Counted from the first letter of the stretch, positions 34,099-43,970 are shown. The stretch is 64,000 nucleotides of DNA from an uncultured Lachnospiraceae bacterium (GCA_947382625.1 CANDAG010000005.1:62001-126000); one strand, 5' to 3'. Made by a program: numbers and translations. The notes: generated from the letters alone by a model not told the origin.

Positions 34099-36897
34099 TT
34101 ACATTGCGTAAGAGGTATCGTTCATAAGCTCCTCAAAAGACTTCTCAAAGGTAAAGGTGATCTCCTTCAGATCTAATCCGTTCTGGCCGAAATACAGCCT
34201 AAGAAGCGCATACTTGTGAGGAAATACTACCTTTTTTTCGATATCTGCCCATTCACCGCCGGTTCCGTTAAAGGTGAACACTGCCATAGGCACGCCGCCC
34301 ACCTGCAGAGTAACCGGAATCTGTGCCAGCTCTCCCAAATCGGATTTTGCCGTGACAGACGCCCGATAGCCGCCGGTCCTTTCCAGGTCAAGTGCGAAGG
34401 AATACCAGGTTCCCTTTTTTGCTTCCACCTTTTCCAGGTTTAAGGTGATCCCGTCCTTATCGGCTTTATAATAGATCACTTCCTCTTCTTCTGCCTGTGT
34501 CTCTCCGTTTTGTCCCAGTACCTCTACTCTGGTTTCTTCTCCTATACTCCGTGCATAGGCCTGGGTGGTCATCATAAAGGCACAGATATTCATGGCATTG
34601 CGTTGAAGCTCTCCTAAAGTCAGGGTACCTGCCTCCAGAGAAGAAAGGGTATTGTCCCCCTCCGTATTTTTGTCAGCTTCAGGACAAACCATAAAAATAT
34701 CATTCTGAGCCCTTGCCATAGCCGCAAGGTTGGTCTTGCTGGCGGTGGTCTCGCCCTCGTCGTTCATGGTAGCCCACCAGTCAGTCATTACAATCCCCTG
34801 AAATCCCCATTCCTGTCGCAGGATCACTGTATTTAACTCATAGTTTGCCGCCGACCAGATGCCGTTTACAGGATTGTAGCTGGTCATAATGGAATCAGCT
34901 CCGCCTTCCTTCACCGCAATTTCGTAGCCCTTTAAATAAATTTCCCTGAGGGCTCTCTCTGAAACTATGCTGTTCACAAAGTGCCGCTTGGTCTCCTGAT
35001 TATTGGCGCAAAAATGCTTAATGGTACCTGTCACTCCCGATTTGTGCATAGCGCGGATCTGTACCGCCGCCATCTTACCGGTCAAAAGCGGATCCTCTGA
35101 AAAATACTCAAAATTCCTGCCGTTTAAGGGATGCCGGTGGATATTGATACCAGGGCCAAGGAGGGCGTCGATCTTATTTTTCACCATCTCAACCCCTGTG
35201 AAGGTATACAGCTCCTCCACCAGATCAAGATTGAAGGTACAGGCAAGAAGGGTTCCGTTAGGCAGACTGAAGGCCTTCGCCCCGCTGTCCATACGCATCC
35301 CGGAGGGGCCGTCCGTACAGCAGCCGCAGGGAACACCAAATGCCTTAAGGCTCTGGGAAATCCCACCAAAAGCCGCTGCCGTCCCCGGCGTTACCTTAGG
35401 GCTCCCCATGCCTTCTCCCCGGATAATGGCAGAAAGATCATCCTCGGAAAACTGTGCTACGAATTCCTCCATAGAAACCTTTCCGTCCTTTACATCCTTC
35501 AGACGATATCCCTTATCTCCGGTAAGCGGAAGTTCTCCCGGAAGATTACGCTCCCTTACGGCTGACTGGCTCTCCGCTCTCACAGGTACCTCCTCATAGC
35601 CAAAGCCAAGACCTCCCTCCTGGTTTGTATGAGGCTTTAACCGTTTAAACCTCTGCTCCGGAGCCATAGCCTGAGAGCACTGAACCAGCTTCCTTGTCTC
35701 CTCCAGCACAAAGCTTCCTGCTTCTATTCCTTCTCTCACACTGTTCCCTGCAAAAACTCTATAGCATCCCTTTTCCAGCACATATGAGGATCTGTAACCT
35801 GCAGCCCCCGTCTCATCATAAGATGCAAACACCTCAAAAGGAATGGAAAAAGCAAAATTCTGCTCCTCTCCGACCGCCAGCTCTTTTGTTTTTCCAAAGG
35901 CAGCAAGCACCTTCTCCGGCTTTCCAAGGATTCCTTGGGGAGCGCTCACGTAAATCTGCACCACTTCCTTTCCCGGACGGGCACCGGTGTTTTTCACACG
36001 GATGCTGACCTCCAGTCCTTGCTCCTTTACTGCAAATCCGGTCCCTTCTATCTGAAAATCAGTATAGGAAAGACCAAATCCAAAGGGATACTGCACCTTG
36101 TCCTTTGCTGCCGTCTCAAAATAGCGATAGCCCACATAAATATCCTCTTCATAGGTATTTTTGTCCAGATTGCCGAAATTATTGTGGGAAGGAAAATCCG
36201 AAAGCTTATACGCAATGGTATCCGAAAGCTTGCCGGAAGGATTTACTTTTCCGGTAAGCACATCCGCTGTGCCATAACCGCCCAGCATTCCTCCCTGCCA
36301 TGCATAAAGCACAGCCTCCGGCTGATACTTCTCCACAAAGCTCATATCCATGATATTACCCACATTGAGCACCACGATCATTTTCTCAAAGCCGGCCCGC
36401 ACCCTGCCAAGCATATCCTCTTCTGCCTCTGACAAAAGATATGAACCGGGATGATTTAAGTTATCCTGATCCTCTCCGGCCGTTCTTCCGATGATCACCA
36501 GGGCATAATCTGATTCCTTTGCTGCATCAGCCACGATTTCCTCTGTGAGAGGCATTTCCTCCTGAGACCAGGGCTCATTCCCCCAGCCGATCCCCTCATT
36601 AAAAGGATTGGTCTTTTCCCATTCCTGGTAGATCCCCAAAAGTTTCTGGTTCACTTCCACCGACTCATCCTCTAAAAGGGCATCCAAAATACCCACTACC
36701 TTATCTACATTCACCATCCCCCCTGATCCGGTGCCGCTTTTATAATAGTGGGTCTGTATTCTGCCGAAGACTGCCACCCTGCCGCCTTTTGGAATAGGAA
36801 GCACCTCTCTTTCATTACGAAGAAGCACCTGACCTTCCGCCACAGTCCTTCTGGCGCATTCCGCGTATTTTTCCATGTCCAAAACCATTTTTGCCAT
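34099..36897 (-). CDS. GH3 beta-glucosidase with permuted domain order
   Basis: The 932-residue enzyme has its GH3 C-terminal-type sandwich first (about 40-240: VVLNVGNIMD, GGYGTADVLTG). An FnIII-like domain follows (about 290-375), and then the catalytic TIM barrel (about 480-760). KH is in GTIKHFCANN, and the nucleophile is Asp706 in VMTDWWATMNDEG. This swapped order is known in some GH3 enzymes of rumen and gut Firmicutes. An extra beta domain fills about 810-932. There is no signal peptide. The start at 36897 (MAKMVLDM) follows AAAGGA; an ATG 8 codons earlier is possible. It diverges from an AraC gene likely to control it. Confidence 0.92.
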   Translation of the reverse strand: MAKMVLDMEKYAECARRTVAEGQVLLRNEREVLPIPKGGRVAVFGRIQTHYYKSGTGSGGMVNVDKVVGILDALLEDESVEVNQKLLGIYQEWEKTNPFNEGIGWGNEPWSQEEMPLTEEIVADAAKESDYALVIIGRTAGEDQDNLNHPGSYLLSEAEEDMLGRVRAGFEKMIVVLNVGNIMDMSFVEKYQPEAVLYAWQGGMLGGYGTADVLTGKVNPSGKLSDTIAYKLSDFPSHNNFGNLDKNTYEEDIYVGYRYFETAAKDKVQYPFGFGLSYTDFQIEGTGFAVKEQGLEVSIRVKNTGARPGKEVVQIYVSAPQGILGKPEKVLAAFGKTKELAVGEEQNFAFSIPFEVFASYDETGAAGYRSSYVLEKGCYRVFAGNSVREGIEAGSFVLEETRKLVQCSQAMAPEQRFKRLKPHTNQEGGLGFGYEEVPVRAESQSAVRERNLPGELPLTGDKGYRLKDVKDGKVSMEEFVAQFSEDDLSAIIRGEGMGSPKVTPGTAAAFGGISQSLKAFGVPCGCCTDGPSGMRMDSGAKAFSLPNGTLLACTFNLDLVEELYTFTGVEMVKNKIDALLGPGINIHRHPLNGRNFEYFSEDPLLTGKMAAVQIRAMHKSGVTGTIKHFCANNQETKRHFVNSIVSERALREIYLKGYEIAVKEGGADSIMTSYNPVNGIWSAANYELNTVILRQEWGFQGIVMTDWWATMNDEGETTASKTNLAAMARAQNDIFMVCPEADKNTEGDNTLSSLEAGTLTLGELQRNAMNICAFMMTTQAYARSIGEETRVEVLGQNGETQAEEEEVIYYKADKDGITLNLEKVEAKKGTWYSFALDLERTGGYRASVTAKSDLGELAQIPVTLQVGGVPMAVFTFNGTGGEWADIEKKVVFPHKYALLRLYFGQNGLDLKEITFTFEKSFEELMNDTSYAM

Positions 36898-37014
36898 ATT
36901 CACACCATTTCCTTTCCGCAATCTGCTTTACGCTCATAATGCTTGTTATTTTTTATTTTACAGGAAAGGGCTGTTTTTGCCTATACCCCTTTTTAAACAA
37001 TAAATGGGTTGATA

Positions 37015-37044
37015 TTGACATAATAAAGACAAATCAGATATAAT
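37015..37044 (+). promoter_or_regulatory. Sigma-A promoter of the AraC gene
   Basis: TTGACA (37015-37020) and TATAAT (37039-37044) are both exact consensus hexamers with an 18-bp spacer, 67 bp before the AraC start codon. Confidence 0.85.
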
Positions 37045-37111
37045 TTAAAAAATAAATATGTGTGATTTTAATCTGAGAACATTTATGACAGGAAGGAGGG
37101 AAAGGAGAGAT

Positions 37112-37957
37112 ATGAATAATTATTCCCACCAGATCATCAGCGATGATACAAGATTACAGCTTTCTTTTTCGCTGATCAATTCCAATAACGCCAGTTTTCC
37201 TACTCACTGGCACAGTCATCTGGAAATTATGCTGATCCGAAGAGGATATATGACCGCCTTTATCGGTGACCAGAAATTCACCCTGAAAAAGGATGACCTG
37301 CTGGTGATCAATTCCAGAGAGCTGCATTCTACCAAAACCTGGGGGGAAACAGATTATCTGCTTTTACAGATTCCCTTTGACTATCTTTCCAGAGCCATCA
37401 GCGGGATCTCTCTGATCAGATTTCAGGAATACTTCCCTTCTATCACCATGAATACCACCCAAAAAAAGCTCTGCAACTGTCTGTTTGAGCTGACCAGGAT
37501 CTATACGGAAAAGGAGGATGGATATCTGCTCCGTTTCTCCTCCGTTGTGTACGATTTTTTGTATATTTTATACCGTAACTATGCCCATAAACTGAGCAGG
37601 GAAGCAAAGGAAAAGGAGAACCGCAATTTCGAAAGGATTGAAGAGGTACTGCAATATACCAGAAGCAATTATAAACAGGAAATTTCTTTAAATGAGGCTG
37701 CCGATCTGTTAAATATCAGCCCGGAATATTTCTGCCGTCTGTTCAAAAAGCACACCGGTCAAACCTTTTTGGAGTACTTAAACGCCATACGGCTCAGCCA
37801 CTTCTATCAGGATCTGGTCAGTACCGACTACAGTATCACAGATCTCATGGATCGTAACGGTATCAGCAATTATAAAGTGTTTTTGCGCACCTTCAAAGAA
37901 GCTTACGGGGCTTCACCAAGTAAGATCAGAGGAATCGGTCATAAGCCTGGCAGCTGA
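37112..37957 (+). CDS. AraC-family transcriptional regulator
   Basis: The ATG at 37112 follows AAAGGAG by 5 nt; the upstream ATG at 37058 lies close to the promoter without an RBS. The 281-residue product has a cupin sensor domain (HWHSHLEIMLIRRGYM, about residues 30-45). Its C-terminal double HTH (about 180-281) has ISLNEAADLLNISPEYFCRLF and ITDLMDRNGISNYKVFLRTF in segments. It probably senses an oligosaccharide product and controls the divergent GH3 gene. This is inferred from orientation. Confidence 0.9.
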   Translation: MNNYSHQIISDDTRLQLSFSLINSNNASFPTHWHSHLEIMLIRRGYMTAFIGDQKFTLKKDDLLVINSRELHSTKTWGETDYLLLQIPFDYLSRAISGISLIRFQEYFPSITMNTTQKKLCNCLFELTRIYTEKEDGYLLRFSSVVYDFLYILYRNYAHKLSREAKEKENRNFERIEEVLQYTRSNYKQEISLNEAADLLNISPEYFCRLFKKHTGQTFLEYLNAIRLSHFYQDLVSTDYSITDLMDRNGISNYKVFLRTFKEAYGASPSKIRGIGHKPGS

Positions 37958-38000
37958 TTGTCCGGTCTGCTTTATGCCTTCCTGCACCTTCTATCCTCCT

Positions 38001-38912
38001 CTAATCCAGCGACAGCCCTGCAAAGAAATCCTCCTCCATACCCTGATCCGACTGCCGGCGCATGAGATAGGCCTTCATCTCCGGGAAGCTCTCTCCCATC
38101 TCCTGCAAAATCCCATCATAATTATCCCCTGTCAGGCACCCTGCCTCTGTAAATGCCTCATAATAGGCCCGCTCATTCCCATGCTCCTTAAACACTACCT
38201 CCCAGGCTGCCTCCGAAGCGCATCCCTTGGTATGAGCGGCAAGATAATTACCCAGTTCCTCACGGAGCTCTGCAGAAAGCTCCCTGTCATTCATCAGCCG
38301 CAGAAAGCAAAGTCTGGCCTTTTCCCGTTTCCGTTCCTGCAGATAGTACTCCACATTGGCCACAATGTCCTCTTCCCCGCAGTAGACCATTTTCACAAAC
38401 CCATCCTCATCAGGAACGGCAAGAAATTCCTGAAGCTTATCGTCAAACCGTTGCAGCCACTCCCTTTTCCCTGCATCCGCAGGTGCAAAGAGATAGTCAG
38501 CCTCCAGCTTTCCCGGAACAGCTCCCAAAAGCCAGCCGATCTCCTCCTCCGATTGACCATCTGGGTTTAACGGACAGATTTTTGTAAGCTTATGGCAATC
38601 CTTAAAAACGCCCTTTCCCATGGACAGATTCCTTTGGGGAAGGTAAATAGTCTCAAGGCTGCTGCAATAAGCAAAGGCCCAGTCTCCTAATTCTGCAAGT
38701 CCCTCTGGGAGCCATATCTCCTTCAGAGATTTACTGCTTAAAAAGGCCTTTTTGTCAATAACTGTCACTGGAAGACCCTCGATGACGGAAGGAATTATGA
38801 CTCTGCTTAAGATCACCTTGCAGGATTTGATGCAAATCCCGTCTCTCCCGACCTCACAGGTCAACCTTCCTCCCTGCACTTCTATCTCCTTTTCTGCCCT
38901 TATTGCCCACAT
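38001..38912 (-). CDS. Leucine-rich repeat protein (BspA-like) of a MoxR-VWA operon
   Basis: The 303-residue protein has BspA-type leucine-rich repeats in its N-terminal half (about 40-140: VIPSVIEGLPVTVID, LKEIWLPEGLAELG, LETIYLPQ). The C-terminal half (about 160-303) is helical and unrecognised. There is no signal peptide, unlike most BspA proteins, so it should be cytoplasmic. Its ATG lies 1 nt after the stop codon of the MoxR ATPase gene, so the two are translated together. It may be a substrate- or ligand-recognition subunit for that ATPase, an inference. Confidence 0.8.
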   Translation of the reverse strand: MWAIRAEKEIEVQGGRLTCEVGRDGICIKSCKVILSRVIIPSVIEGLPVTVIDKKAFLSSKSLKEIWLPEGLAELGDWAFAYCSSLETIYLPQRNLSMGKGVFKDCHKLTKICPLNPDGQSEEEIGWLLGAVPGKLEADYLFAPADAGKREWLQRFDDKLQEFLAVPDEDGFVKMVYCGEEDIVANVEYYLQERKREKARLCFLRLMNDRELSAELREELGNYLAAHTKGCASEAAWEVVFKEHGNERAYYEAFTEAGCLTGDNYDGILQEMGESFPEMKAYLMRRQSDQGMEEDFFAGLSLD

Positions 38913-38913
38913 C

Positions 38914-40461
38914 CTAATACATCCCCTCCAGATTCAGTGATGCCACCTCTTCCCAAAGGCCGCTGCTTCTCTCTGAAAGCATCAGCTCCTGATTATGTCT
39001 GTGATATGCCTCACACCCAAACTGGGCAATAAATCGGGCACTGTCATTTCTCACTGTCAGCTCTGTCACAAGGATCAGCATTTCATTTCCTTCTGCAAAG
39101 GCATTTTCCACAAAAGCAAACAGATGCTCCAGGCGCTTTTTGGTCCGCTCTACCCGCCTGCGCAGTTCCCCTGTCTGCCCATCAAAGGCGGCCTTTAAGC
39201 AGGAAAACTCCGCGGCAGACTGGGAATGCCCCTTCCCTGCTTCCCCGGTTCCCTCCACCAGGAGGCGTTTTTTCTCTTCCTCCAAAAACTGCAGGATGCG
39301 CCTGCCTTTACGCTGCTCCCGCTCCGAGAGGCTGCCTGCCAGCCGTGCCGACTCTATCTGCTTCTTCCTCCCTTTGATCTGACGCTCCAGCATATCCGGC
39401 ACAGATAGCTGTGTCCCTTTCTCAAGGGCTGCCCTGATTGCCTTCAGATTCTTTAACAGCTCCGTCAAAAAGTCACTGATTTCCATATCCTCGCCAATCT
39501 CGCTTGCCTCTTTATCTATCAGCATACCGAGAAGAGACAGACGCTCGTCAAAAGGCGCGATCCTTGCCCTCTCGACAATCCGCGCTTCGGCAGTCCCGTT
39601 TAGGATTTCCTCTGTCTGGTACTCCTTTTTGTACTTATTGAAAAGGTCATAATAAGCGGTAAATTCCTTCACTACCCTCTCGTTTCGGATATACTGCCCC
39701 ACCAGGGACTCATCCGCCTTCATTCCCTCCTCCTCATAGAGGCTTAATATCTCAGATAAATCCTCCCAGCCTCTTGCAGTCACATAGCTTCTGCCATTTA
39801 CGGTGGTCTCTATTCGATAAAAATCATCCTTTTTCAGCTCCAGAAAATTCAGGATCGCTCCATGAAGCCTTTTTTGCCGGGCGTATTCCTTCCAGGCCTT
39901 ATAGTCTGCCTCCACCTCCAGCACCTTCAGCCGGTCAAGGGTCACCACATCGAATTCCCGTACCGACTTGTTGTACTCCGGCGGATTACCCGCTGTGACG
40001 ATCACCCATCCCTCCGGCACCTTATGCCGTCCGAAAACCTTGTACTGCAAAAACTGAAGCATGGAAGGCGCCAGGGTTTCCGACACACAGTTGATCTCAT
40101 CCAGAAACAGGATTCCCTCCCGGATGCCGCTCTTTTCCATTACTTCATAAATAGAGGCAATGATCTCGCTCATAGTGTACTCCGACACATCATATTCCAT
40201 GCCCTGATACTCCCTGTGAGAAATAAAGGGAAGTCCCAGCGCCGACTGCCTGGTGTGATGGGTCATAGAGTAGGAAACCAGAGCAATCCCCAGTTCCTGG
40301 GCCACCTGTTCCATGATCGCTGTCTTACCGATCCCGGGCGCCCCCAGCAAAAAAATCGGCCGTTGCCGCACCACAGGGATCCGGTACTCCCCAAACTCAT
40401 CCCGTTTCAGATACAGCCGTACCGTATTCTCAATATCATCCTTTGCCTGTTTTATATTCAT
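38914..40461 (-). CDS. MoxR-type AAA+ ATPase
   Basis: This 515-residue protein starts with a MoxR-like AAA+ module. Walker A is GAPGIGKTA (residues 40-48), Walker B is GILFLDEIN (about 116), and sensor 1 is VIVTAGNPPEYN (about 154). A long C-terminal helical part (about 330-515) contains charged coiled-coil stretches. MoxR ATPases work with VWA proteins as chaperones that remodel or metallate targets, as in RavA-ViaA. Here the VWA-like partner gene directly overlaps its start by 26 bp, and an LRR gene follows. AACGAGG precedes the ATG. Confidence 0.9.
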   Translation of the reverse strand: MNIKQAKDDIENTVRLYLKRDEFGEYRIPVVRQRPIFLLGAPGIGKTAIMEQVAQELGIALVSYSMTHHTRQSALGLPFISHREYQGMEYDVSEYTMSEIIASIYEVMEKSGIREGILFLDEINCVSETLAPSMLQFLQYKVFGRHKVPEGWVIVTAGNPPEYNKSVREFDVVTLDRLKVLEVEADYKAWKEYARQKRLHGAILNFLELKKDDFYRIETTVNGRSYVTARGWEDLSEILSLYEEEGMKADESLVGQYIRNERVVKEFTAYYDLFNKYKKEYQTEEILNGTAEARIVERARIAPFDERLSLLGMLIDKEASEIGEDMEISDFLTELLKNLKAIRAALEKGTQLSVPDMLERQIKGRKKQIESARLAGSLSEREQRKGRRILQFLEEEKKRLLVEGTGEAGKGHSQSAAEFSCLKAAFDGQTGELRRRVERTKKRLEHLFAFVENAFAEGNEMLILVTELTVRNDSARFIAQFGCEAYHRHNQELMLSERSSGLWEEVASLNLEGMY

Positions 40462-41737
40462 ATTCCTCGTTCCTTTCCATCAAAACCTTTACTGCCCAAG
40501 GCGGTACCTGGGGTCCCTCGTCCCCGTTATCCGGAAACACAAACATTACCTCATAGGGCGGCATTGCCCCCGGATACACCCCATAGCCATCCGTAAAATA
40601 GAGAAGCCCCTTTAAATTCTCAAACTCCCCTTTCCTTATCAACTCATCCACATAGGCGAACACCGGACGGAAATCTGTAGATCCGAAGCCTGTGAGCTTT
40701 TCATGACTCAGGAAAAAATCCAGATCATCTCTGCTGGTGATCTTCGTATCACGCTGTACCTCGTGATCGCACTGGATGATGTGGACATTCATCTTTCTGA
40801 AAAAGGTCTCCTCCCCACTCAAAATCCCATAAGTTTCCTGCAGAAATGACCGGACCACCTCTCCCCGGCAGGAAGCCGAGGTGTCGATTGCGATCACAAA
40901 CTCCCGCACCTTCCTGCTGTCCCTGTACTCTAATGGCTCCACCAAAGGCATATTCCCATACTGTGAAAGCCCGTAGGTATAATAAATATAATCAAACTCC
41001 TCATCATTTACCTGCATATCTTCGTTCATTACCATAAATTTCCGAAGCAGCTCCTCATAGGAACGCCGGTCCCTGACTGCTTCCAGCAGACTTTTTTCCA
41101 GGCTCTCCGACCTGGACTTTCCGGCGGAAAAAGATTTTAAGTCCGCCTGCACCCTCTCGCTCAGCTTCTTCCACTGCTCAGCCGAAATAGTCAGCTCCTC
41201 CGAAGGCATCCACCGCCTGTGAGAATCCATGAAAAAGAGTCGGGAAAGCTCTGCCTTCTCTCTCCCGCTTACCTGAAAATTCTGCAGATACCGGTAAATC
41301 TTTTCTGCAGTAAGGCTATGTATCTCTTCCTTTATAAAAGCAAGCTTTTTCCTGGCCTCCTCATCCCGCATAAGGGAACTGCCCGTAAGGTCAAGCTCCA
41401 GGATTGCCGCCTCCGCAGCCATATCTGCCGCAAGGTTCCATGCTTCTCCATCCAGCTTGTCGAAACGGAAGCTGTGATAAAAGATCATATGAAATAAAAT
41501 ATGCAGATACATCCGTACCACAAAAGCCGGTTCTTCTTTATACTTCATCAAAAGAAAAACCGGATCATAATAGATTTTCGCGCCATCTGAAGAGACACCT
41601 CCGATCCCCTTTTCCGGCACCGGCTTAAGAGCAGACAACGTCGTATCCAAAAAGCGCATATTGACTAAAATACTGTCCCTGGCAATCCCCAACACCTTTT
41701 GTGCCAGCAAACCAATCTTTTCATCTAACTCGCTCAT
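40436..41737 (-). CDS. DUF2201-type VWA-like protein with metallopeptidase-like N-terminus
   Basis: The 433-residue product has an N-terminal zincin-like part with HILFHMIFYH (HxxxH, about residue 80) and an Asp-rich helix. The C-terminal VWA-like domain (about 285-433) begins FVIAIDTSASCRG, a MIDAS-like DxSxS. It is the expected partner of the MoxR ATPase encoded next. The ATG at 41737 is preferred; a TTG at 41746 overlaps the dCMP deaminase stop codon. The tight overlaps from the dCMP deaminase to the LRR gene indicate one transcript. Confidence 0.87.
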   Translation of the reverse strand: MSELDEKIGLLAQKVLGIARDSILVNMRFLDTTLSALKPVPEKGIGGVSSDGAKIYYDPVFLLMKYKEEPAFVVRMYLHILFHMIFYHSFRFDKLDGEAWNLAADMAAEAAILELDLTGSSLMRDEEARKKLAFIKEEIHSLTAEKIYRYLQNFQVSGREKAELSRLFFMDSHRRWMPSEELTISAEQWKKLSERVQADLKSFSAGKSRSESLEKSLLEAVRDRRSYEELLRKFMVMNEDMQVNDEEFDYIYYTYGLSQYGNMPLVEPLEYRDSRKVREFVIAIDTSASCRGEVVRSFLQETYGILSGEETFFRKMNVHIIQCDHEVQRDTKITSRDDLDFFLSHEKLTGFGSTDFRPVFAYVDELIRKGEFENLKGLLYFTDGYGVYPGAMPPYEVMFVFPDNGDEGPQVPPWAVKVLMERNEEYEYKTGKG

Positions 41738-41742
41738 ATGCT

Positions 41743-42234
41743 TCAATACCCTCTGGTGCCTTCTAAAGATTCGTCATTGTCGATCCAGTCCTGCACCATG
41801 ATCATACGGTATTCGTCCCTGCTGTCCCTGATGTAAACCCGTTCGATCCCCGCATTGATCATGACTCTTTTACACATAGAACAATTATTGGAGTTGGGAA
41901 TATATTCTCCGGTCTGAGCATCCACTCCGGCCATATACATGGCACTGCCGATCATTTTGTCCCTGGAAGCGCTGATGATGGCATTCATCTCCGCATGGAC
42001 GCTGCGGCACAACTCATACCGCTCCCCTCTGGGGATATTCAGCTCCTGCCGGATGCACCTGCCCGTATCGGTACAGTTCTTCCGTCCTCTGGGCGCCCCC
42101 ACATAACCGGTAGAGATCACTTCGTCATTTTTTACGATCACTGCTCCATACCATCTTCTGAAACAGGTACTGCGTTTTGCCACCGTTTCCGCCAGATCCA
42201 GATAATAATTGATCTTATCCCGCCGCTCTGTCAT
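41743..42234 (-). CDS. Deoxycytidylate deaminase (dCMP deaminase/ComEB-like)
   Basis: The 163-residue zinc enzyme converts dCMP to dUMP for dTTP synthesis. The catalytic HAEMNAI and the zinc cysteines in CSMCKR are present, and the TGYVGAPRG and RSVHAE context fits the family. GGAGGGG precedes the ATG. Its 3' end touches the VWA-like gene. The function of this neighbour in a MoxR-VWA operon may be coincidental. Confidence 0.93.
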   Translation of the reverse strand: MTERRDKINYYLDLAETVAKRSTCFRRWYGAVIVKNDEVISTGYVGAPRGRKNCTDTGRCIRQELNIPRGERYELCRSVHAEMNAIISASRDKMIGSAMYMAGVDAQTGEYIPNSNNCSMCKRVMINAGIERVYIRDSRDEYRMIMVQDWIDNDESLEGTRGY

Positions 42235-42312
42235 CTTCTCTTCCCCTCCGATAATAATGAAATAATTATAGCGCTGCCGACCGTAAAAAGGTCTCCTATC
42301 CTTTGCTATGGT

Positions 42313-43272
42313 CTACAACAGCACTGCATATACCATAGCTAGCGACACCACGATCTGAATGATTGCAAAACGTACCACCGTCTGGGTATTGGACCATCCC
42401 ATATTTTTGCGGACATGGTCATGCAGCGGCGTTCTTACATGGTTTAATATATGGATCTTAAATACACGTATCAGTCCTACTTTGACCAGCCCCAAACCTC
42501 CGTCAAATATAAACACCAATGCAACCGGAAGATACATAAAAGGACTCCCGCTCTTAAGCGCCGTAATACTGATAAAAATCCCCATGGCACGACTTCCCGC
42601 ATCGCCCATGATCAGCCGGCTCGGCGTTGCATTATACCAGAGATATCCCAAAATACAGATAATAAAGATCAATATCAGAAAGGTAAAATCGTCCTTCCCC
42701 GTAATATTATCGATCACATAAAAGGTGGCCAGGGTTATGATCGCCAACGTGCCTGAAAGCCCGTCCACCCCGTCGGAACAATTGGTGACATTGATGGATC
42801 CCCACACCAGAGCCACCGTCAAAAGCCCGAATAAAAGCGGCGGGATCGTCAGATTCCTCTCGAAGACCGCAAGTCTTATGGTATTGGAATTAAAATTCAG
42901 ATAGGTCACCGCCACGATCGCCGCAACGGTCAGATCCAGTATTCCTTTCTTTAAGCCTCCCCAGGGCTTTTCTGACGCATCATCCATAAACCCTGTCAGC
43001 ATCTCCGCAACGATCAGGATCAGATAAATGATCATCTCCAGATTGATAGGGGCAAAAATAAGAGCAGCTGCCACAAACACAAAGATAAATATGATCCCTG
43101 CCCCTCTTGGCTTACCGGCAGAAAGCTTCCCCTCCACGGCATACTCTCTTCCTCCGTCTCTGGGCAGCAGAAAGCTTAACTTTGCTGTCAATATGCAGGT
43201 GCCTGCAAACGCAAGCAGCAGTCCGATTGCTGCCGCTAATGGCTGATTTCCTTTTATAAAAAAATGGATCAC
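42313..43272 (-). CDS. MraY-like phospho-N-acetylmuramoyl-pentapeptide transferase
   Basis: This 319-residue polytopic membrane protein (about 10 helices) belongs to the GT4/MraY family. It has MDDASEK in the first catalytic loop, NCSDGVDGLSGT with the conserved Asp pair, GDAGSRAMG, and a C-terminal HDHVRKNMGW that replaces the usual HHH-type motif. It should transfer a sugar phosphate to undecaprenyl phosphate. It lies outside a cell-division cluster, so it could be a paralogue for another polymer. It starts with GTG after GGGAGG, 8 nt away. Confidence 0.85.
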   Translation of the reverse strand: MIHFFIKGNQPLAAAIGLLLAFAGTCILTAKLSFLLPRDGGREYAVEGKLSAGKPRGAGIIFIFVFVAAALIFAPINLEMIIYLILIVAEMLTGFMDDASEKPWGGLKKGILDLTVAAIVAVTYLNFNSNTIRLAVFERNLTIPPLLFGLLTVALVWGSINVTNCSDGVDGLSGTLAIITLATFYVIDNITGKDDFTFLILIFIICILGYLWYNATPSRLIMGDAGSRAMGIFISITALKSGSPFMYLPVALVFIFDGGLGLVKVGLIRVFKIHILNHVRTPLHDHVRKNMGWSNTQTVVRFAIIQIVVSLAMVYAVLL

Positions 43273-43290
43273 TTTATTTACCTCCCTCAG

Positions 43291-43890
43291 TTATCCGATC
43301 CCCAATGCTTCCTTCGCAAGTTGATCCGCCATATCATTGTATTTATCATTGGAATGCCCGGCCACCTTCACAAAACGTACCTTCACCTGGGAACTTACCT
43401 TGTCAAAAAAGGCCTTATAGGCTTTGGTGCCTTCCTTATTGGCTTTCCATTCTCCCAGACACCACCTGGCAATCCCTTCATAATCATGATAAATCTCAAT
43501 CGCCGGGATCCCGTGATCAAGGGCATACTGCATGGCAGCCTCTGCCCCCTTGATCTCTCCCGCCACATTCCGCATGGAGCAGAGCTCTTTATCCTGAAAA
43601 CGGCAATTATAAGTCTCTTCCCCATCCTCCTTCAGCACCACCATACCATAAGAAAACTCTCCTGCAGCATGGTTATAACTTCCATCTACATATATTTTAA
43701 CACAGTCCTGCTCTTTCAAACCATCTTTTCCGGAAAAATTATCCCCCAGATAATCCCGGGCTTCTGCCCTGGTCTTGAAGCTCTTATATACAGCTCCCGG
43801 ATAACCGTGCACATTTTGCCTGCACTCTTCCCACGTAGTAAATATTCCGGTCTTTCTTCCTGCCCTGACTGCATAATACTTTTCTGCCAT
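43291..43890 (-). CDS. Ribonuclease HI with viroplasmin-like N-terminal domain
   Basis: The start at 43890 (MAEKYYAV) has AGGGAG 8 nt upstream. The 199-residue product has the RNA/DNA-hybrid-binding viroplasmin domain (about 1-45: YYAVRAGRKTGIFTTWEEC in part, YKSFKTRAEAR). The RNase H fold follows (about 65-199) with catalytic residues in YVDGSYN, the Glu of GEIKGAE, YHDYEGI and DMADQLA. It removes RNA from hybrids during replication. It is 18 bp upstream of the mraY-like gene on the same strand. Confidence 0.92.
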   Translation of the reverse strand: MAEKYYAVRAGRKTGIFTTWEECRQNVHGYPGAVYKSFKTRAEARDYLGDNFSGKDGLKEQDCVKIYVDGSYNHAAGEFSYGMVVLKEDGEETYNCRFQDKELCSMRNVAGEIKGAEAAMQYALDHGIPAIEIYHDYEGIARWCLGEWKANKEGTKAYKAFFDKVSSQVKVRFVKVAGHSNDKYNDMADQLAKEALGIG

Positions 43891-43970
43891 AAAATATGCT
43901 CCCTGCACTGCCCCCTGCTCCCGTCTCTCTTCACTGTCAGAAAAACAGATTTCTCCGCGATGACTGATGC

